Shown here piece by piece: positions 34,381-45,621 of a DNA stretch of 64,000 nucleotides. Source of the DNA: Chrysaora quinquecirrha (Eukaryota; Cnidaria; Scyphozoa; Semaeostomeae; Pelagiidae); the NCBI GenBank assembly GCA_014526335.1, contig JACTAT010000038.1, positions 1,842,582 through 1,906,581 on the forward strand, read 5' to 3'. The notes below the pieces were generated by a model that searched no databases, had not been told where the DNA came from, and worked only from the letters and a program-made list of their open reading frames with translations. Position 1 is the first letter of the stretch. Each line of letters starts with the position of its first letter. A program made the position numbers and the translations under genes.

Positions 34381-35531
34381 CTATGACGTCTGCTTAAGTC
34401 TAAATTTTAAATCAATATAAGCATTGACTATTAATTTTTCACCAGAAGAATTTGTCATTAAAATATGAAAAGTATTTAATGATTGATTTTTCAAATCACA
34501 AAACATTTCTGTTGCAGGTTCATATGAAAAAATATCATTTCCATCTGACAATGTGGTACTAAAGGAAGGAATAACGCATATTATTGGAGCATTTACACCT
34601 CCCAAATATGTATCTTCGACATTATTACTATACATAAAATAATCATCTCCCGATAGTGTATTTGCTAAACCAGATACTGTATTCACTAATTCACTTTTTG
34701 CCGTGACTGAAGAAAAACCTTGAGCCATATAACTAAACTCATCATCTGCACTTGCTTGATTCGCTAAAAATGATAATACTTCATATCTATTCCATATAAT
34801 AGCTTTCAATCCATCTAATGAATTATCCAAGACTTCAAATCCCAAAAATGGAAATAATTTTCTTCCTACAGCAATATTTTGAACATAAGGCGGGATATTG
34901 TTTATATGCGTTTGAAGAATATTAGAAGTCGAATCTATTATCATTTTCCATTCCCAGTTTAACCAACTTTTATTGAAATTCCATTGATCATCATTATCAT
35001 AAGGAATATATGTAAATAGCTGTTTATCATCATGTAAAGGATAATTTTTCAAAACCATTTTTTCAAATGCGGAGTTGAATGTATATTCAGTTCCATCTAT
35101 ATCTTTTATAGAAATTCGTTGTAATCTGTTATGACATCTAAAATCTGTTTTACAGATACTATCATCACGCCCAATGGAATATAACGTTCTTTAAGCATTT
35201 AAGCCACATCAAGGTGAATGACAGACGCCATTGTTTGTTTAAAGTCCATATAATACTTATTGCTATTAGATATATTTGTCACACAATTATAATAATTTTC
35301 TTTATAACTCGCTTCATTTTGCTCTCTAGTGTCATGCATTAGCTGACCATCAACATTTCTTTTGACTTTATCATGCGCATATTTCTTCCATGCTCCCAAC
35401 TTTATCTCTACCATCCAATCTTCTAAAATATATTGATCTGGAATCTTTATAACTGCCACACCTGTTTCCTTATCATAATCATAGTAATCATATATTACTA
35501 ATATGCTTAAATGCAAATCAGGTTGCCCCAT
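34381..35531 (-). pseudogene. Virus-like gene(s), possibly structural, broken
   Basis: The upstream frame (35,531-35,199) starts MGQPDLHLSILVIYDYYDYD and ends in TAA. The next codon is ATG in the same frame (MLKERYIP), and after a one-base shift near 35,165 the frame runs to 34,381 with YTFNSAFEKMVLKNY, DDQWNFNKSWLNWEWKM and an all-beta-looking C-terminal half (NTLSGDDYFMYSNNVEDTYL). It could be one protein of about 380 residues with one nonsense codon and one frameshift, or two adjacent genes. The beta-rich composition and its place in the cluster fit a capsid or other virion protein, but I cannot match it to a family. Confidence 0.4.
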
Positions 35532-35839
35532 TGTTATGACCCATTGTTCGATTCAACAAGAAAGGCTCCAGTCTTGGGGCACCTAGAAATGCGCTTTATT
35601 TTTTAATCAAAGCCCTTTCTGCCCAGGTAGTGCATGCCGTGTCTTTCTAAATGTTTTGAGAATCAAAAGTTTATTAAAATTTCGATTTTATCTCGACTTT
35701 AACAAGTTTTGGTTTTGATTGCTGCCATCTATTATGTTCCTTTCACTACATGTACAATGAATCTTTTGGGTGCAACTCTCAGGTGTTTATTCAATGACTT
35801 GCGGCTTTAAAAGTCTGGATTCCATACAAAATATTGACT

Positions 35840-35902
35840 GTCGTGCGACTATCGCACAATCGTGAGACGTGAGAATTTCTTTTCGCACGATTATCGCACG
35901 AC
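35840..35902. repeat. Short inverted repeat with GTCGTGCGA ends
   Basis: GTCGTGCGA at 35,840-35,848 pairs with TCGCACGAC at 35,894-35,902, and TATCGCAC recurs inside both arms. It may be a tiny MITE or a cruciform-forming site. Confidence 0.6.
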
Positions 35903-37049
35903 CATAAATACAAATGGTGACATTGTGGTTGTAGCAGAGCCTTCACGATTACATTACTATGATTTAGTTATGATGTAGTCTTTCTTACAAGATATTTTGA
36001 GATATCAAAATGAAACACACTTTCCAGACAATGGATACCTTTCCCAACGGTATATTTATTGGCAGCATGCTATTGTGTCTTATCTCTCAACTTCACGCTC
36101 AAATACAATACTACATTACTGTTGTGAACAAAAAAGGCTTTTCCGACTCCAGCGATGTAAAAGCTTTTTATGTCAACAAAAGTCTCAAGACGAAAGTATA
36201 ATTTCAAGAGTTAAGAATGAAATTTCAAAGAACATGAGAGTTTCTGGTGATTTTTCAAGGATTTTCTGCCACTTAATAGATGATTCCAGGTGAATTGGAC
36301 ATATCTTGGTGGCTTTGGGTGCTTTTCATCAAGTTATGGTTCGTTTTTAGTGCTTTTGGTTGGTTTTGGGCAATTTTAGGTTGTTTCGCGTTTTTGGTAA
36401 GTACGTTTTCACGTTTTCAGGGGTCAAAGGACGTCAAAGGACAATAGGAGACTGTAATTCATTTTGGAATTTTACTCATTCTTTCCGTTTTGAAAAAGAG
36501 TTCTTGCTTTGATTATTTTCATAAATCGCCACACTAAACTTCATGTTTTACTGTTTGAATGCATATGAAACACAACTAAGAGGCCATAAATTTTTCGGCT
36601 TTCAAGTTGAATGTTCCTTTGAAAATTCAGAACACAAACACACAAAATGAAAATAGTTCCGATATAGTAAGATATTTATTGTTCATGAAGGACATTTAAA
36701 ATTAAAGTCTGCTATGAGATACGGATAGGATTTTCAAATTTACGCAGCAGTAATATTACTAATTTTGCGTCATATGTTTTTACAAAAGCATTTGGAATAT
36801 TCTCAGTAGATCTTGAAATTTAGTGGCAAAAAATTTCATTAAGCATTTACCATCGAACGGTTTGACTTTTATTTAGGCTGTTAATGATAGGATTTTCGAG
36901 TGCAGACATGGCATAGAAACGTTGCATTAGAATTCAAGTGGATGGAACACAGTCAGAGATACCCTTAACCTCCGTGACTCACTGGCTCACTATCCCATCC
37001 AAGGTTTTGTTTTATAAAGTATGGCTTATATTTGACCTTCAGCTTTCAT

Positions 37050-37295
37050 ATTATAATGATGATTATGATGATGATTTTGATGACGTGAAGATAATGAAGG
37101 TTGTGATGATGATGATGATTATTATTATTATTTGATGGCATGATGATGATGGTGATGATGATGATGATTATGATTATGATGGTAATGATGATGATGATAA
37201 GGATGATTCTAATGGTGATTAGAATGTTATAGTTGATGATGGCGATAATGATAATTTTGACGGTGATGATGATGATGATAATGTTCTTTTTTTGT
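37050..37295. repeat. Imperfect GAT/ATG microsatellite
   Basis: Runs of ATGATGATG and variants (GATTATGAT, GGTGATGAT) cover about 245 bases with many substitutions. Not coding. Confidence 0.9.
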
Positions 37296-37361
37296 CCACA
37301 GTTTAATACCCTTTTATCAATTCTCTTATGTGTTTACCATAACAAGTAGACTAGCTTTTTA

Positions 37362-37686
37362 ACTTGACGCCCGCGATGCGTCGAGCTTTTACCTTGACAC
37401 CGCGATGCGAGTGAGTTTCTATGACACCCGCGATGCGTGTGAATATTAGTACCAGTTTAGCCTTGGAAAGACAAGATACCACTCAGCTGCCTTTTAACTT
37501 GCTGCCTTTTAACTTGCAGCCTTCTGAACTTTCGCTAGAGTCCGGGGAGGTTAGCTCCCCATGGCATCTGACAACCTCCCCGGACTCTAGCAAAAGTTCA
37601 GAAGGCTGCAAGTTAAAGGCAGCTGAGTGGTATCTTGTCTTTCCAAGGCTAAACTGGTACTAATATTCACACGCATCGGGTGTCAA
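37362..37686. mobile_element. Hairpin MITE inside a virus-like gene
   Basis: Nearly perfect arms (about 37,422-37,549 against 37,572-37,685) share TGACACCC, GTGTGAATATTAGTACCAG and CTAGAGTCCGGGGAGGTT around a small loop at about 37,555. The left end carries three direct copies of TTGACxCCCGCGATGCG (37,362; 37,394; 37,422). The virus-like frame ends at VFNLP right where the element begins at 37,686. No transposase. Superfamily unknown. Confidence 0.8.
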
Positions 37687-38893
37687 GGTAAATTAAATAC
37701 TATTTTATTTAAAGCCAGTTGCCATCCTTCTGTAATTTGTATACTGCTGAGCTCATTACTATTTACCAACTTATCATTCAATTTCAAAAACTCTGAAGAC
37801 TCACTATCATAATATCCTTGAAGTAAAAAGGTATTTGCATTGTTATTAAACGAATTCATATTTCTTTGTCTCTAAACGATGACGGATCTGATGTGAATAA
37901 TAACTCGACTCAAAAAAATGAAGGATTAAATATATCATTAGTCGAAATATCACGTAAAAATAAATTACACTCCAATTTATTTATGAAGGCACAGTTTTTA
38001 AAAGTTATTTGTTTCGGAGTGTACAAGTTAATATTTCCTTTTATATTTATCGATTTTGACTGATAATCCAATCTGTTAAAAAAATATTTCCTAACAATGA
38101 GCACATGTTATTTATTGTTCTTCCTTCAAAATTTACAAAAGTAAAAAAAGGATTGAAATTTATCGGATCGTTAACAATCAAATCAGTACTGCATAAATCT
38201 GACAGCAAATCAAAACAATCATCTGAAAAGCAAATTGATTGCACCTCTACTTTTATATCATTATTTTTTGGAAATAATACAATTGGATTTTTAATATCTT
38301 TACTAATCACAATATTTTCTTTATTTATATCTTGAAATAATATCACTTGCGTCATTCTGTTGTCAAATATAGCTCTACTATTGTTTCTCCTCCAATTTTT
38401 GCTCTAGTATGTGAATGAATAATTTTCTCTTTAGAATCCAAGTCTGGCGGATTTGGTATGATTTTTAGCCAAAATTGTTGAAAAACATTAGCTTGAAGAG
38501 TAGAATATGACAACTCTTTAAATTCCGTCATTTGATTAGACCAAGCAGATCTTTTATAGCCATTATTATTAAATTGTAAAAATAAATTCGCTAATGTTTT
38601 TTCAGATCTGCCAGATGATAAATTCGGTTCTATGATATTACAATTTAGTGAATAAACTTCAGGCAAATTGCTGCACAAATGTCTAGCCGGATTTAATGGA
38701 AAACCTCTTTTCATTCCCTTGTGAGTTGGAGCGGGATAATTTTGATCATATAAAGGCACGCTGCTTTCACGGGAGCTAATTTTGTCCAAAACATGATTTC
38801 TAAATAATCTTTTTGAAAACCAATATCACTTCCTTTGTCATAATTCCTATGTAGAATATAATAACCATATAAAGTTTCAGGATGATTGAACAT
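37687..38893 (-). pseudogene. Virus-like gene cluster remnant, about 400 residues in several frames
   Basis: Frames from ATG 38,893 run in order: MFNHPETLYGYYILHRNYDK (38,893-38,711), then by a shift YPAPTHKGMKRGF ... YSLNCNIIEPNLSSGRSEKT ... FQQFWLKIIPNPP (to 38,352). An overlapping ATG (38,355) begins MTQVILFQDINKENI (to 38,047). Then come INLYTPKQITFKNCAFINKL and NTFLLQGYYDSESSEFLKLN up to 37,690. The 38,352/38,355 overlap of stop and start suggests two genes. The YSLNCNIIEP segment resembles a block in virion proteins of Maverick-like elements as I remember them, which is a weak call. Frame changes occur near 38,780, 38,040 and 37,900, so the region is decayed. Confidence 0.4.
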
Positions 38894-41113
38894 AGAGCAG
38901 AAATGTTACTTATGCGCACGCATTTTCTTCTGCACTTGCAAAAACGAAAATTGAGTTGAATTTTCTGCTGTTGAACAAAGGCACAAAGCTGTGAGGATTT
39001 TGCTTGTGTGTTTAATGTTTCGAATTTTGGTTCATTATTTGTGTTAAATAAAGCTTTGGAAACTCAGACAAGATGAAAATAAAACAATGATATCTTCTGG
39101 GGAAATCAGTGATAATGGATTATTAAATTTTCCAAAGAGATAGTAGATGTTTTATGCACACAACTCTCAACTCTTGGTTTAGGCCACACCATGATCAACT
39201 CTCTTTGTGGGGAAAAACAATAAATTACTCTTTTGTGTAGAAAAAATCAGTTTATTGTTTCATGCTTGGTTTTTCATGAATAACTTCAGATGGCAGCACT
39301 TATTTTCATTTATCTTGGTCTACCATTGCCTTCTAAGAAAATCCTTTAGTGTATCCAAAAAATGCATATGTTCTGGTTTTAGAAGAGCACTATGAAATGT
39401 TTAAAAAAATGTGAAAAATTAATAAAGTAAAGAAAGTAAGATAAAAAATTAGTTATTTTAGCTTCACCCAGAAATGACAAGTTAACAAATTCAACAAACT
39501 CAATTTTTGAAATTTGAAATTCATTCTCTATTCTAAACAAAAACAGAGATCTACTTCTAACAACATCCTTCTTCAGCATTAATTATCCTGTCAGCAACTG
39601 CCCATCTTATTAGTTACAGTACACATCTGCTCCACAAAATATATCACAAGACAGGCCAGTTTTGTTTACTATTATACATCATTTGTTGCTTGAAGTGTGG
39701 TTCACAAGTGAGATTCTATGAACAGCTGGAATGTTGGATTATTTTTGAGCCCTCACTCCCAAAACGCTTTGTCCTGAACAGCAAAAACTTCAGGACCAAA
39801 CTTTTTTTGTGAAGGATTGAATGAAGATGGCATTTATTTCCCCCATAAAAATTATTTTTTAACAGCTTTGTACTGATTCTGGAACGCTCAACAATTTTCA
39901 GAACATTGCATAGGTGATCTGAAAGAAAAAAACAGACACTAATTACCCTAGGATTACAAAACACAATAATTGTTTGAAGAGGAAAGTCCCAGTGCCCTAT
40001 GAACATAACATTCACATGCTTTGCTAAAAGAATTTTAATCAATATTGTACATAACATAAACTAGCAAAACAGTACTTGAAAAATAGAATGGAATGGGCCT
40101 AGGCAACATGTCATTAAAAGCTTAAAATTATGAATACATTTAGAGAAAAATTTCAGTATGTTTACCAATTTTCCCACGAATGAGATATAGTGTTTTAAGG
40201 AGTTTGAGATATGCTCTTTCAGCTGAAAAAAAATTCGTGTTGTGGCAGGGTAGGGATTTTTCACAATTTGCAACTGAATTTACCCATATAAAGTTTTGCA
40301 TTTTTATTACGAAAATGTACACTAATTTTTTGTTCCATGATAGAAAAGTAACGGCATGTTCGATCTCTAATGCGGTTTGAAAACTTGAGAATTTAAGCTC
40401 GGGCCTACGCCAGGTAATATAAAAAATCCCGAAAAGTTAGGTTTGTATCGAAATATTTGTGAGTGAAGAATTTAGATTGATAGGGGAAGTGTGTTCTCAA
40501 TGTTCAACTGATGCCAGTTTGAGCTAAAATTTGAAATAGTTTGCCAATTTTCCGAGTATACAGACCTGTATCAGAATGTCGTCCTCATCTTGGAAATCCA
40601 TTTCGTGAAAAATTCATCTTGTGGCAGGGTACAGTTTTTGAGATATCTTTAATTTACATTTCCAGAAATTTCGCTGTAAAACAGTCTTCCCTGCTGATGA
40701 AATATAAGCATCTATTTACCACTTAAACCCTACAGATCTCCATGAAACTTCACTTGACTGTAGCCACCTCCTCACTGCAGCATCATGGCCACCCTTTTCA
40801 CTTCGCGCGTTCCAAGATGCCTGATCACGCTGTTGGGTTCCTGTGGTGAAAAAATTCTCTGCCCCTCCCTCCTCCCTCCATTTTGACCCTTCCTTGCAGG
40901 CGCAAGAGCCGTTTGGTCAGCGGCATAAACATTTCTGCTCTATGTTGGATGATTGTCTTTCATCCAATTCCAAAACAATTTTACAAAATGACCATGAACA
41001 ACAGCAGCCTTATCATGATACTCTTTGACTGCACTAGGAAAATAATCTGCCTTCAGATTATCCAATCCAAGCCTCTCAACTACCATTCTACTGAATCTAC
41101 ATGTTTGAAATTG
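38894..41113. other. Non-viral interval inside the virus-like cluster
   Basis: Short frames only. A phrase with CTTGTGGCAGGGTA/GTTGTGGCAGGGTA recurs about 400 bases apart (near 40,235 and 40,618), so part of it is a repeat. It separates two virus-like gene segments and is probably inserted DNA. No gene recognised. Confidence 0.45.
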
Positions 41114-41731
41114 CTAACTTTGATCATATCCCATTTCATCCACAATATTCATTCCGCGAAAACCCAAATCAAAATAATCCTTATCATCTTGATGTTCGAT
41201 ATACATTATCGATTGTTGACCCCAAACATCAACGGCAATTTGCCAGCCATTAAAATCAAATTTCAATCTAAAACCCGAATTCAAAAATTCATTCATTTTA
41301 TTAAAATCCCAATCTCCATCATTTTTCCAAGACTCGGCTTCAGAAGGTGGTAAATATATACTAGGATATAAATCTTGATCAGCTGTCCACAATCCCGTCT
41401 TATTTTGAGTATAAAACAACATTTCGTATCTGTATTTTTTTTCAGCTTGTACCACTTCTTGATTAACATCAAAATTAATGTTTAATATTACATTTTCAAT
41501 ATTAAAAGGGCTACTCAATCTTTTATACCAAAAGAATTTTGCAAATTCAACCTTTTCTCTAGCTGGGAGTATAACTTTTGTACAAGCCATAGCCCATACT
41601 GATTACGGATCTAGTTGAACAATGTCATTCAATTGCACGCGAAAATTTGTATTCGTATCATATTTAGATTGTTCTGATGATGGTATAGCAGTAACTCTCT
41701 GAGATTTCTAAGTATAAATCCTTTCTCCCAT
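41114..41731 (-). pseudogene. Virus-like virion-type protein, broken
   Basis: ATG 41,731 (MGERIYT) is followed by TAG, then SQRVTAIPSSEQSKYDTNTN, FRVQLNDIVQLDP, a TAA, and SVWAMACTKVILPAREKVEF; the frame then runs to 41,114 (158 residues from 41,590). The N-terminal order (short polar start, TNFRVQL, hydrophobic W.MA.T.V..P) is reminiscent of a protein common in cnidarian Maverick-like elements that may be a virion attachment component. The match is from memory and modest. Two nonsense codons and nothing else wrong suggest recent decay. It lies directly after the integrase, same strand. Confidence 0.45.
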
Positions 41732-41759
41732 GTTTATTTTTCTTCCTTCTTCTCTTCAC

Positions 41760-42908
41760 TATCGACAATATCTTCCCTATGACGTTTTATACTACGCTCA
41801 TTCTCTTCTATTTCAGATTTTAATGCTTCAAAAAAATTTTGTTGTGAACTAAAATTATTTATTTTTATTTTTTTATTTGAATCTCGGATGCGTACTTCTT
41901 GCAAGTGATTTTTTGTTATCCAGAGCGGCTTGTGATATATTAAACATTTAACTAAATACCATTGAATTCCATCAATTTTCTGTCTTTTAATATCTTATCG
42001 ATTTTAATCATTGAAGGCATGAGAACGGCTTGTAATTGCTCGGCATAAAATTTTCCTTCTATAATTTGCGAGCCTAAATCTTTCAATATATAAGCAAAAG
42101 GTGAATATGTTTTTTTAATAGAAGCGATTTAAAAAATCTCATCAGTCCATTGCTTTTGAAAACCTCTTTTGAATACTTTGTTTGTTGAAGCTATACGCAC
42201 ATACTCTCCAACACTAAAACGACTTTTTATTTTTCTCGTCGACGGTAATTTAGCCTCTTCCTTCGCCCAATATTTTTCGAAATTTTCTCTTACTAATGGA
42301 TAATTATTAACATTGACTTCGTCAGGTGCCATACCTATTATTCTATCTTTTGTATTATTTATACTCTCTACTAACTGCTGAAATACATTGATGTAATTGT
42401 AATCTCCTTTCGATTCTCTACTATCTAAGTACTTTACATTTTTTCCTTTCAGCGTTTTATTATACCTCTTCACAATGGCACATTTAGGATCATCATTCGA
42501 AAAATTTAATTTAATGTTATTCTTCTTTGCAACATCACGAAAAGCAACATTTATAAATTCAGATCCATGATCTGCTCTCAATAACTTCGGTTCTCGTTTA
42601 GTTGACTCTAAAATACTTTGAAATGCCAAAACACTTGATAAACCGGTTTTATTATTTATCGGTCTCATCCAAGCATGTTTATCAAATTGATCTATACAGC
42701 AAAATAAATAGCGTGTTCCAGCATTAAAATGCGGAAGGAAAATATTATCACTTTGCATGTCCATTAAATCAATTTCCCATTTCTGTCTTGTCAATTTAGA
42801 CAATTCTTTTTTCGCATACTGAAAAAAATTATTTAATCCACGAAGAGAACCAGGAAAAGCAGGATTATTATATAAATCATTCAATTGCTCGAATAACGCA
42901 TTATCCAT
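41760..42908 (-). pseudogene. Maverick/Polinton-type DDE integrase with chromodomain-like tail, catalytic Glu lost
   Basis: From ATG 42,908: an N-terminal part LYNNPAFPGSLRGLNNFFQY, then EIDLMDMQ (first catalytic Asp), FCCIDQFDKHAWMRPINNKT, LLRADHGSEF (second Asp) and CAIVKRYNKTLKGKNVKY. In this family the last block reads VERFNRTLK, so the catalytic Glu is Lys here (AAG at 42,470-42,468, one base from GAG). About 40 residues between the N-terminal part and EIDLMDM seem deleted. A TAA at about 42,129 is followed by KDLGSQIIEGKFYAEQLQAV and, one base out of frame, a degenerate chromodomain-like KILKDRK ... WYLVKCLIYH ... LQEVRIRDSN. Integrases of this type insert the element DNA into chromosomes. 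This copy should be inactive. Confidence 0.85.
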
Positions 42909-43070
42909 CTTTGAACATTAAACAACTAATATCGTAAACTTAATGCGTCAGGCTTTTTTTATAATATAATCTATTTTTTTTAATTTTTATATTTATAATC
43001 TTTTTATATTCCGAAAATATTTAATTTTATAGCTATTCGGTATTTCATAGAACTGCTATTCACTTACATA
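42909..43070. promoter_or_regulatory. Divergent promoter interval
   Basis: 162 very AT-rich bases between the minus-strand integrase and a plus-strand ORF. TATA-like TTTATAATATAATC at about 42,957 and other T/A runs fit promoters on both strands. Inferred from position. Confidence 0.35.
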
Positions 43071-43370
43071 ATGAACATTAACACTGAATTTAAATGTGGA
43101 CATAAAAACACAGCTGTGTATCGCAAAGTCATGCGGCTATTAGAGAAACATCTCTTAACGAATTATAAAGGCTATATATCCAATACATGTCAAGGCGAAA
43201 GAGCTGCCCGTAAATTCTGGAATGATTTAGATCAAGAAACAAAGCAAGACATGGTTGAAAAATTGGAAAACTGTAAAGACTGTTGCGATGATAATGATTT
43301 TCAAACTATGATTACAACTCAACTAGCTTTACTCAATGATGAATATTCTAGTAAATTATATACAACATAA
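43071..43370 (+). CDS. Virus-like plus-strand ORF, 99 residues, unknown
   Basis: Intact frame MNINTEFKCGHKNTAVYRKV to TAA. Four Cys occur in pairs (C9; C41; CKDCC near residue 68-72), and the middle is helical and charged (ARKFWNDLDQETKQDMVEKL). It is the only plus-strand gene of the first block and is divergent from the integrase. No domain recognised. It could be a small regulator. Confidence 0.5.
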   Translation: MNINTEFKCGHKNTAVYRKVMRLLEKHLLTNYKGYISNTCQGERAARKFWNDLDQETKQDMVEKLENCKDCCDDNDFQTMITTQLALLNDEYSSKLYTT

Positions 43371-43392
43371 CATTTTTGAATGAAATACTTCA

Positions 43393-44470
43393 AGTTCAAT
43401 TAACAGTTGTTTTATTTGCCTCCATAAATTTCTTTTTCAAAGCCTGCATTGACTTTAAAAATTTATACTTTTTCTTATTCATTTTAGAGCCTTCACTTTC
43501 TTCAGCTTTTTTCAAAAGTTTCATGACCTTTTCACCGAACAAAGACTGCAATTTCAAATCTTTTTCTTTAGCTTGACGGTCTTTATTCTCTGATCCCGCT
43601 TCTTCTTCTAGCTCAATGTCAGTCTTAGTCTCTTCACCTGACGAGCTTGAGAAACCAGACGAGGATGAAGTTCGCTATCGCTAGAACTGTTTAATTCCAA
43701 CGCTTTTCTCTTTTTTTTGTTCTTCTTATTGGCTAATTTATTTTTTCTTTTTCCTAATGTCCATTGCCCTAGCAATCTTATAAGCCAGAACATTTTCATC
43801 AAATTTCTTACTCGTCTTCCCGCGTTCTCTGAAACTCCTATCACCTTCACGCTCTTCTCTATTAACACGCATTCTCTTTGCTGCTCCTAAATTTTGCCCA
43901 TCTTCACTTTCATAGCTCGATAAGTCACTATCACTATTCAAGTCTCGACTTCGCTTCATAGAATCTCCCATAAACACCTTTTTTAACGATTTTTCTATTT
44001 GATTTGCAAACATCTTATTTACAGATAACTGGCCAGTACCACTCAAATCTCCTTTCTTAGATTTTTCTTTTTCTCGTCTTAATTTTTTCACTCCTTCAGC
44101 TATAGTGCCAGTATATTTTCTTCTTTATCACCCTCTTCTCCAGCATTAGCTAATTCATTCAATAAATCTGCTCTAGAAGGGCCTGGAGTTGCTCGAGACG
44201 CTGAGTCAGTTGTACTATCTGCTGTCTGTTGACTTTTTCTCTTTCTTCACGAATACGCCTTAACCTCTCTTGAAGTTTAGTTCTAATAGCACTTTTTAAA
44301 TTAGTATCAGCTGCGTTCCCTGCTTTCGCTCTCTCTTCACGAATACGCTTTAAATGCTCAGATGGTAGCAATGGTAAAGCTTTATTATTATTATCAGATC
44401 TACTAAGAGTTTTTATCTCATTTTTTCTGCTGCTAATTTTTTTTAATTCACTTTCTTTCTTTCTTAGTCA
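43393..44470 (-). pseudogene. Highly charged, basic virus-like protein in several frames
   Basis: In order on the minus strand: KKISSRKNEIKTLSRSDNNN, LKRIREERAKAGNA and the similar LRRIREEREKV (an internal repeat), then by a shift SRATPGPSRADLLNELANAG. By another shift come EGVKKLRREKEKSKKGDLSG, MKRSRDLNSDSDLSSYESED and AAKRMRVNREEREGDRSFRE. A further shift leads to NKKNKKKRKALELNSSSDSE, and the end frame MNKKKYKFLKSMQALKKKF stops at about 43,393. The protein would be about 350 residues, mostly disordered, Lys/Arg/Glu/Ser-rich with nuclear-localisation-like strings. At least three frameshifts. A DNA-binding core or scaffold role is only a guess. Confidence 0.4.
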
Positions 44471-45251
44471 ACGTTTTAATATCTCTGGAAATGAATTGCT
44501 CGACATACCCTCTGATATTAAAGTTTTGGCGATAGGAATCAAACCAATAGGTGGATTTTCATTTAAATGAGGATTATTTAACCAATTTACCATAGAAAAT
44601 AAAGTGGCTGCATGTTCAATTTTTTCTCCATTAATAAAAACAGTCTTATCATTTTTCGAAAAGCGAACATGATTACTAGCTCGTAAATATCTCAAAAATT
44701 CTTTAGTCTGCCAAGTGGCCTTATGCAATAATCTAAGATTTTCAGTACTTATTCCACCTTCAGGAGTTATAAATTTGTGACTTTTTAATAGCCTCTAAAA
44801 GCTTCTTTACCTTTAGACTCTTTGCTTCACTACTTAAATTTTTATTCCTAGCTATGGCTTTAATTTGTTCTCTTAATTTGCCAATCTTTTTTTTGTGAAC
44901 AGCTGTAGTTATATTTTCTTCTACATCATAATCCGCTCCTTTTTCCTTAGCTTGTACATAAATTCTCTGTAACAAACTTTCATAGTGATTAATTTCATCC
45001 ATTATTCTTATCTTATCATATATATTATCAGCCGCATCTCTTTCATTTTTCAAATCTGCAACCTTTTGTTCATATTGATTAGGTACTTGCTTTGCTTTCA
45101 TTTCTTTATACATCTCATAATCTTTAAAAGGAGAAAGTACTCTTCTATTATATACATCACTATTATATTCTGCATCTGCTTCATTCTGTTTATTTTTCGC
45201 TAGCAATGATTCACCATTATCTTCACTATCGCTTGCCTCGTTCCTCCACAT
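44468..45251 (-). pseudogene. Virus-like protein of about 260 residues with one frameshift
   Basis: ATG 45,251 opens MWRNEASDSEDNGESLLAKN, an acidic head, then a long coiled-coil region (KVADLKNERDAADNIYDKIR, IGKLREQIKAIARN). Near 44,785 a one-base change moves to the frame KFITPEGGISTENLRLLHKA, then TWQTKEFLRYLRASNHVRFS, TVFINGEKIEHAATLFSMVN and IPIAKTLISEGMSSNSFPE. The C-terminal half looks like a compact folded domain but I cannot name it. The start overlaps the end of the upstream ORF (45,226) by 26 bases, as in compact viral genomes. Confidence 0.5.
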
Positions 45252-45528
45252 GATGTAAATTAAACTTTATTATCAGCGGCTTAATTAACGATCTGGCAGA
45301 CGCAACTAAAAATGGTCCAAAATCCTTCTGCTTGGATTTTTTTATCGCCTTTTTATTTCGATTTAAATAAATTTTTTCATTTGCAGTCAAATTCTTACCT
45401 AATCTATTTTTATAATAATACCTTTGACTGTCAAAAGCCAATCGATAAGGTGCAAATTTAAAGCGTATTATTTTCTTGTACAAAGCTTTATTCAGCACAT
45501 CGCTTGCTAAAGGAGAATAAGACATCAT
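45226..45528 (-). CDS. Virus-like basic ORF, 100 residues
   Basis: Intact frame MMSYSPLASDVLNKALYKKI. It is rich in Lys, Arg, Tyr and Asn with FAPYRLAFDSQRYYYKNRLG and KKAIKKSKQKDFGPFLVASA. Strong positive charge suggests nucleic-acid contact. Its end overlaps the next gene. Upstream (45,540-45,600) lies an ATATAT run and TCAATCAAT text. No family recognised. Confidence 0.5.
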   Translation of the reverse strand: MMSYSPLASDVLNKALYKKIIRFKFAPYRLAFDSQRYYYKNRLGKNLTANEKIYLNRNKKAIKKSKQKDFGPFLVASARSLIKPLIIKFNLHHVEERGKR

Positions 45529-45621
45529 AAATTATGAACTGACATTTATAATATCTCTCAATCAATATTTAAAACTACTACAATAAAACAACTATATATA
45601 TATATCTATTCAAATAATTAA

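Larger units (their letters stand above)
35532..37361. other. Interval inside the virus-like cluster without virus-like genes
   Basis: About 1.8 kb that appears to be inserted DNA. Short frames around 36,000-36,290 carry no recognisable domain. It includes a short palindromic repeat (35,840-35,902), GGTTTTGGG-rich text at 36,300-36,420 and a GAT-repeat tract. Confidence 0.5.
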
